Positions 59,813-64,000 of a stretch of 64,000 bases of DNA are shown here, in pieces. Position 1 is the stretch's first letter; each line of letters starts with the position of its first letter. Origin of the DNA: Rhodospirillaceae bacterium (GTDB taxonomy: Bacteria; Pseudomonadota; Alphaproteobacteria; Rhodospirillales; Rhodospirillaceae); assembly GCA_040219235.1 (NCBI GenBank), contig JAVJSV010000011.1, positions 806,001 through 870,000 on the forward strand, read 5' to 3'. A program made the position numbers and the translations under genes. The notes beneath the pieces were generated by a model. It made no database searches, was not told the origin of the DNA, and worked only from the letters and a program-made list of their open reading frames with translations.

Positions 59813-62149
59813 CTAATTCCGTAAGGGCTTGCCGGTGTCGAGCATGTGCTCCATCCGGGCCAGTGTGCCTTCAGTGCGGGCCAGCGTCATAAACGTACTC
59901 CGCTCCAGCTTCAGGAACTCTTTTTCGGTCATGGTTTCGGTCATATCCGTGTCCCCACCCGTTAGCGCCGTGGCCAAAGCGCCAGCGACAACCTGGTCAT
60001 GCGGTGTGGCCATGCCTTTCAGAGCCAGGTCGTGTAACGCCAATTGCAACGCGGCTCGGCCTGTCGGGCCGGGGAGAACCAATTCTTGCTCTTCCGGCGG
60101 TGTATAATCTTTCGCCAGCTTGAGTGCTTTGGCTTTGGCATCGGCCAGCAACCGGTCACGGTTCATGGTGATGGCGTCGCTATCGCGCAACAGGCTCATC
60201 TCCTTCGCTTCGGCGGCAGATTTTGCCACTTGCGCCGTGCCAATCAATTCAAAGGCTTTGGCAACGGCTGGCATCGGGCCGCGCGGCAGGCGTGGATGGT
60301 TTTGCAATCGCAGCAGCACTTCCTTGCAGCCGCCCCAGCCCGGGATGATACCCACGCCGACTTCCACCAATCCGGTGTACGTTTCTGCGTGGGCTTGCAC
60401 TGCGTCGGCATGCAGTAGAATTTCGCACCCACCGCCCAGGGCCATGCCAGAGGGCGCGGCGACAACAGGGAAGGGCGCTTGCTTCAGCGCCATGTAGGTG
60501 CGTTGGCCATCTTCAATCTGGCTTTCGATCTCACCCCACAAGGCAATATTTGCGGCAAAAAGAAACAGGCCGAGGTTCGCGCCGACAGAGAAATTGGTAC
60601 CCTCATTATAGATCACCAATGCTTTCAGAGCGTCGTCGTCTTTGATCTGCTTAATGGTTTTTTTGTACAGCGCCATAATCTCAGGATCGAGACTGTTCAT
60701 TTTTGAGGTGAACTCAAAACACAGAACACCGTCGCCGATATCCCACACCGAGGCGGAGCCATTTTTCAGAACAGGCTTGGATTTGAGTTTGACGTCAGAC
60801 AAATGCAGCACACCCTCGGGGCGCGGCACGGTATCGTATGAACCGTCCACCTTGAGGAACTGCAAGACGCCGTTTTCAACGCGATAGAACCCGCCTTTTT
60901 CGGCCGCGAGCTTCAGCATCGGCGGAACGGAATGTCCGTTGCGTGTCAACTTCTCAGCCAGCCAGTCTGCACCCATGGCGTCAATCAGTTGAAACGGACC
61001 TTGCTTCCAGCCGTAGCCGTCCCGCATGCCTGCATCAACATCCACAACCGTATCGGCAATTTCTGGCACCAAAGACGCCGCATAAGGCAGGGCGTTGGCA
61101 ACCAGATACCAGGCGAACTGTCCGCCTTTGTCGTCGTGTTCAACCAGAGCGCGCAAGCCGCCAGCTTTGGAAGCTTTCAAACTTTCAAGCATCGCCTTCT
61201 GTGAGGGTGCGTAGTCGCCGGAAGTGAGGTTAATACTCTCCTTAATACGCTGACCACTGTCATGGTTTAAGCGATAGAAACCGCCGGGTCCTTTACGACC
61301 CACCCAGCCTTTCTCAAGCATCATCTTCACCACTTCAGGTTCTGAATGAATGCTGCGATAGGAATCATCTTCCGGCAGGCGTTCCAGCATGGAGGCCGCC
61401 ACATGCGGCATCAGATCGAGGCCCACCAAATCTAATGTTCCGAAGAAACCGGACTTAGGCACACCAAAGGGCCGTCCGCCAATGGCATCAGCTTCGTCGA
61501 CGCTTAGGTCAAACTCCAGCGCCCCCATGAGCCCCAATTGAAACCAGTATGTGCCAATCCGGTTGGCGACAAATCCGGGAGTATCCTTGGCGTGGATCAC
61601 GCCTTTCCCCAGTTTCACATCACCGAAATCATGGATGGTTTTCACCGCTTCAGGACGGGTCTTCTCTGACGTCACCAATTCCAACAAACGCATATAACGC
61701 GGTGGATTAAAGAAGTGCGTGATCATGAAATCCGGCACCAGCGCCTCATCCATGCCGCCGGTCAGGTCTTTCAAGGGAATGGTTGAAGTGTTGGATGACA
61801 GCACAGCGCCGTCTTTTTTAACCGTGGCAATTTTTGCGTACAGCTCTTGCTTGATGTCTAAGCGTTCAATCACCGCTTCGACAATCCAATCACAGTCAGA
61901 GAGCCACTCCATGTGATCTTCAATGTTGCCCGGCGTGACCAGCTTAGCCGTACGTTTCGACATGAACGGTGCGGGTTCAGTCTTAAGCATTTTCTGGATC
62001 GCCTTTTCAGCAATGGCGTTCCGGTTGCTGCCCTCTTTCGGCAGAATATCAAGAAGGACGACGGGGATACCAGCGTTGGCAATGTGAGCGGCGATGCCAG
62101 CCCCCATAACGCCCGCGCCGATCACCGCAGCTTTGCGGATCTCTGTCAT
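59813..62149 (-). CDS. fadB: Bifunctional 3-hydroxyacyl-CoA dehydrogenase/enoyl-CoA hydratase (FadB-type)
   Basis: A 778-residue multifunctional beta-oxidation enzyme with inverted domain order. The NAD-binding 3-hydroxyacyl-CoA dehydrogenase domain comes first (AAVIGAGVMGAGIAAHIANAG; catalytic region VPDFMITHFFNPP), and the crotonase domain is C-terminal (about 480-700; PSGMALGGGCEILLHADAV and GVGIIPGWGGCKEVLLR). ATG 62149 overlaps the thiolase stop (TGATG). A longer frame to 62197 is inside the thiolase gene and has no homology. It hydrates enoyl-CoA and oxidises the product to 3-ketoacyl-CoA. Confidence 0.94.
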   Translation of the reverse strand: MTEIRKAAVIGAGVMGAGIAAHIANAGIPVVLLDILPKEGSNRNAIAEKAIQKMLKTEPAPFMSKRTAKLVTPGNIEDHMEWLSDCDWIVEAVIERLDIKQELYAKIATVKKDGAVLSSNTSTIPLKDLTGGMDEALVPDFMITHFFNPPRYMRLLELVTSEKTRPEAVKTIHDFGDVKLGKGVIHAKDTPGFVANRIGTYWFQLGLMGALEFDLSVDEADAIGGRPFGVPKSGFFGTLDLVGLDLMPHVAASMLERLPEDDSYRSIHSEPEVVKMMLEKGWVGRKGPGGFYRLNHDSGQRIKESINLTSGDYAPSQKAMLESLKASKAGGLRALVEHDDKGGQFAWYLVANALPYAASLVPEIADTVVDVDAGMRDGYGWKQGPFQLIDAMGADWLAEKLTRNGHSVPPMLKLAAEKGGFYRVENGVLQFLKVDGSYDTVPRPEGVLHLSDVKLKSKPVLKNGSASVWDIGDGVLCFEFTSKMNSLDPEIMALYKKTIKQIKDDDALKALVIYNEGTNFSVGANLGLFLFAANIALWGEIESQIEDGQRTYMALKQAPFPVVAAPSGMALGGGCEILLHADAVQAHAETYTGLVEVGVGIIPGWGGCKEVLLRLQNHPRLPRGPMPAVAKAFELIGTAQVAKSAAEAKEMSLLRDSDAITMNRDRLLADAKAKALKLAKDYTPPEEQELVLPGPTGRAALQLALHDLALKGMATPHDQVVAGALATALTGGDTDMTETMTEKEFLKLERSTFMTLARTEGTLARMEHMLDTGKPLRN

Positions 62150-63297
62150 CACACAGCCTCCAGAACCGTGGCGATGCCCTGGCCGCCACCAATACATTGT
62201 GTCGCCAGGGCATATTTCTTGCCCTCGCGCTGCATGATTTGAGCGGCTTTGCCGGTGATCCGTGCACCGGTTGCGCCAAGGGGATGACCCAGGGCAATCG
62301 CACCGCCGTCAATGTTCGTCTTGGAGAGATCCAGACCGAGGTCGTGCACGACAGCCAAAGACTGCGCCGCGAAGGCTTCATTCAATTCAATGACGTCAAT
62401 GTCTGACAAACTCAAGCCGGCGCGCTGCAATGCTTTGTTGGTGGCGCTCACCGGGCCGATGCCCATAATCTCAGGCGCACAGCCGGCGACAGCGATAGAT
62501 TTAATGCGCGCCAGTGGTTTGAGGCCATGTTTCTCCGCATAGGCTTCGCTGGTCACCAGCACAGCAGATGAGCCGTCGGTCAAAGGTGAGGACGTGCCAG
62601 CCGTGACTGATCCGTTTTGATCGAACGCAGGTTTCAGATCACCGAGAATCTCCATGGTAGTGTCTGGACGAATACAGCCATCTTTATCGACAACGCCCTC
62701 TTTTGTCTCAATGGGCACGATTTCGTCATCGAATTTACCGTCGGCTTGAGCGGCAGCGGCCCGCTTATGACTCTCGACCGCAAACGCATCCTGTTTGTCC
62801 CGCGGAATGTCATATTTCTTTGCCAAGTTTTCAGCGGTCTCGCCCATGCCCATATAAGCGGCGTGCCCGGCGTTGACCAATTTAGGATTTAGCATGGGAT
62901 TAAAGCCGGGCATGGGAATACGGGTCATGCTTTCGATCCCGGCACAGATAAAGGCTTCGCCCGCGCCCAGCGCAATCGATCCTGCGGCGGAATGAATGGC
63001 CTGCATAGACGATCCGCAGAAGCGGTTGATTGTTGTCCCGGCAACGCTGTCCGGCAGTCCGGCCAGAAAGACGATGTTGCGGGCGACGTTTAACCCTTGT
63101 TCACCTTCTGGGAAGGCACAACCCAGCATCAAGTCTTCCAAGGTGTTTGGGTCAATGCCTGTGCGCTCCACAAGAGCTTTGACAACAGCCGCCGTTAGAT
63201 CATCGGGCCGGGTTCTGATAAGTGCGCCTTTGTTCGCCAGCGTTAGTGGTGAGCGGGCATAGCCTACAATAACAGCTCTGATTGTGGGTCCAGTCAT
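62149..63297 (-). CDS. fadA: Acetyl-CoA acyltransferase (3-ketoacyl-CoA thiolase)
   Basis: A 382-residue thiolase that cleaves 3-ketoacyl-CoA with CoA. The acylated cysteine is in TINRFCGSSMQAIHSAA, the histidine in NEAFAAQSLAV, and the second cysteine motif ends CIGGGQGIATV. The glycine loop GGAIALGHPLGATGAR is intact. Start ATG at 63297 overlaps the MerR stop by four bases, so regulator and enzyme are translated together. Confidence 0.95.
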   Translation of the reverse strand: MTGPTIRAVIVGYARSPLTLANKGALIRTRPDDLTAAVVKALVERTGIDPNTLEDLMLGCAFPEGEQGLNVARNIVFLAGLPDSVAGTTINRFCGSSMQAIHSAAGSIALGAGEAFICAGIESMTRIPMPGFNPMLNPKLVNAGHAAYMGMGETAENLAKKYDIPRDKQDAFAVESHKRAAAAQADGKFDDEIVPIETKEGVVDKDGCIRPDTTMEILGDLKPAFDQNGSVTAGTSSPLTDGSSAVLVTSEAYAEKHGLKPLARIKSIAVAGCAPEIMGIGPVSATNKALQRAGLSLSDIDVIELNEAFAAQSLAVVHDLGLDLSKTNIDGGAIALGHPLGATGARITGKAAQIMQREGKKYALATQCIGGGQGIATVLEAV

Positions 63298-63782
63298 GGG
63301 TCTATCCCTTCTAGCGGTGATTTGTTTTGGTGCGGTGTTCGCCGCGGTGGTGCAGGTGCGTTAGGATCAACGCCCATACTCTTTAATTGATGAACGGCTT
63401 CTTGCTCGATTTGTTCCAATTCGCGCAGCGCGTCTTCGATGTCTTTCAACTTAGCGCGCATCTCTTTAGCGCGTTCACGGGCTTTATGGCGGATATGTAA
63501 AACCTGACTGATATGTTGTGTGTCAGCGTCATACAAATCCAGGTATTCTTGAATTTCATCGAGTGAAAATCCTAAACGCTTGCCGCGTAGGATGATCTTA
63601 AGACGAGCCCGGTCACTGTGAGTGTAAACCCGTGTTGCTCCGGCCAATTGTGGTTGCAACAAGCCCCGGCTTTCATAAAACCGTATGGTGCGTGCCGTTA
63701 CACCACAGTCGTCGGCCAACTGAGTGGTGCTATACAAGCGCCCGGTCTTGTCACTGCGATGGAGGGAAACAACGTTGTTCAT
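63294..63782 (-). CDS. MerR-family transcriptional regulator
   Basis: A 162-residue regulator. The N-terminal winged helix is typical (LADDCGVTARTIRFYESRGLL) and a coiled-coil dimerisation helix follows (RERAKEMRAKLKDIEDAL). No metal-binding cysteines are present, so it is a LiuR-like type and not a metal sensor. Sandwiched between an acyl-CoA ligase and the thiolase with ATGA overlaps on both sides, it most likely controls this operon in response to an acyl-CoA or the redox state. Confidence 0.9.
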   Translation of the reverse strand: MNNVVSLHRSDKTGRLYSTTQLADDCGVTARTIRFYESRGLLQPQLAGATRVYTHSDRARLKIILRGKRLGFSLDEIQEYLDLYDADTQHISQVLHIRHKARERAKEMRAKLKDIEDALRELEQIEQEAVHQLKSMGVDPNAPAPPRRTPHQNKSPLEGIDP

Positions 63783-64000
63783 GTCACGCCCTTTTCTCCA
63801 TTGGGTTCCACTTCGTTTTGGGTCTCTGTTTCTGCCTTCAGCTCTTTTTTAGACAGCTTACCGATCATCGTTTTTGGAAGCTCGTCTCTAAATTCGTAAT
63901 AATCAGGACGTTCAATGGCTGACAGCTTTTCTTTCAAGAAGGTTTTTAACTCAGCCTCGGTAACTGTCTCGCCCTCTTTCAATCGAATGAACGCTTTTGG
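63779..64000 (-). CDS. Acyl-CoA ligase, C-terminal end (cut by window)
   Basis: The last 73 codons of an AMP-binding acyl-CoA synthetase whose start lies beyond base 64000. The visible part contains FIRLKEGETVTEAEL, ERPDYYEFRDELPKT and the catalytic-lysine motif MIGKLSKKEL, the standard C-terminal subdomain of FadD-type ligases. The frame continues through the window edge. Overlap with merR by four bases makes it the upstream gene of the beta-oxidation operon. Confidence 0.88.
   Translation of the reverse strand, partial: PKAFIRLKEGETVTEAELKTFLKEKLSAIERPDYYEFRDELPKTMIGKLSKKELKAETETQNEVEPNGEKGVT

Overview
The window (about 50 % GC by eye) looks like chromosomal DNA of a free-living, flagellated member of the Alphaproteobacteria. 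The markers are CtrA (12378-13094) and its phosphotransferase ChpT (7764-8423), a class I lysyl-tRNA synthetase (53773-55371), groESL behind a CIRCE operator, a type 2 heme A synthase and the FliI/FliJ pair. I cannot name the genus. I saw no phage, insertion sequence, CRISPR array, rRNA or tRNA.

Layout. 1-7.6 kb: a PAS histidine kinase cut by the window edge with its receiver partner, a MarR regulator, pyrD with a HAD phosphatase, and a leftward group moaA, nadK and an AbrB-type membrane protein. 7.7-17.8 kb: a cell-cycle and motility block with ChpT, a CheY-like receiver and CheR, then carbamoyltransferase, DUF5989 and SxtJ genes downstream of ctrA, then fliI-fliJ, a DnaJ/SH3 membrane protein and rsgA. 

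18.2-42.6 kb: a large accessory region, the most unusual part. It holds four short-chain dehydrogenases (one without catalytic residues), a Rieske oxygenase, a fumarate-reductase/ketosteroid-dehydrogenase-like flavoprotein, two alpha/beta hydrolases with histidine in the nucleophile position, three beta-lactamase-fold serine hydrolases, three diverged DUF1838 proteins with twin-arginine-like leaders, an MFS permease, exported NTF2-like and VOC proteins, a membrane LytTR regulator, an orphan peptide-type ABC binding protein, and a ferrochelatase-like/CpcT-like pair. Overlapping starts and stops divide it into several short operons. The enzyme set resembles a catabolic pathway for a hydrophobic, ester- or lactone-bearing, probably polycyclic compound, with part of the chemistry in the periplasm. 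The substrate is inference.

42.6-57.4 kb: housekeeping genes again (tldD, ctaA, a GT2/LABN lipid-sugar pair, a DUF2254 protein, groES-groEL, a DinG-like helicase, lysK) and a TPR-GT41 glycosyltransferase. 57.4-64 kb: a leftward, tightly coupled fatty-acid beta-oxidation operon: acyl-CoA ligase (cut by the window end), MerR regulator, thiolase, FadB-type bifunctional enzyme, acyl-CoA dehydrogenase and a hotdog thioesterase. It could process acyl-CoA products released by the accessory region, but nothing in the sequence proves that link.
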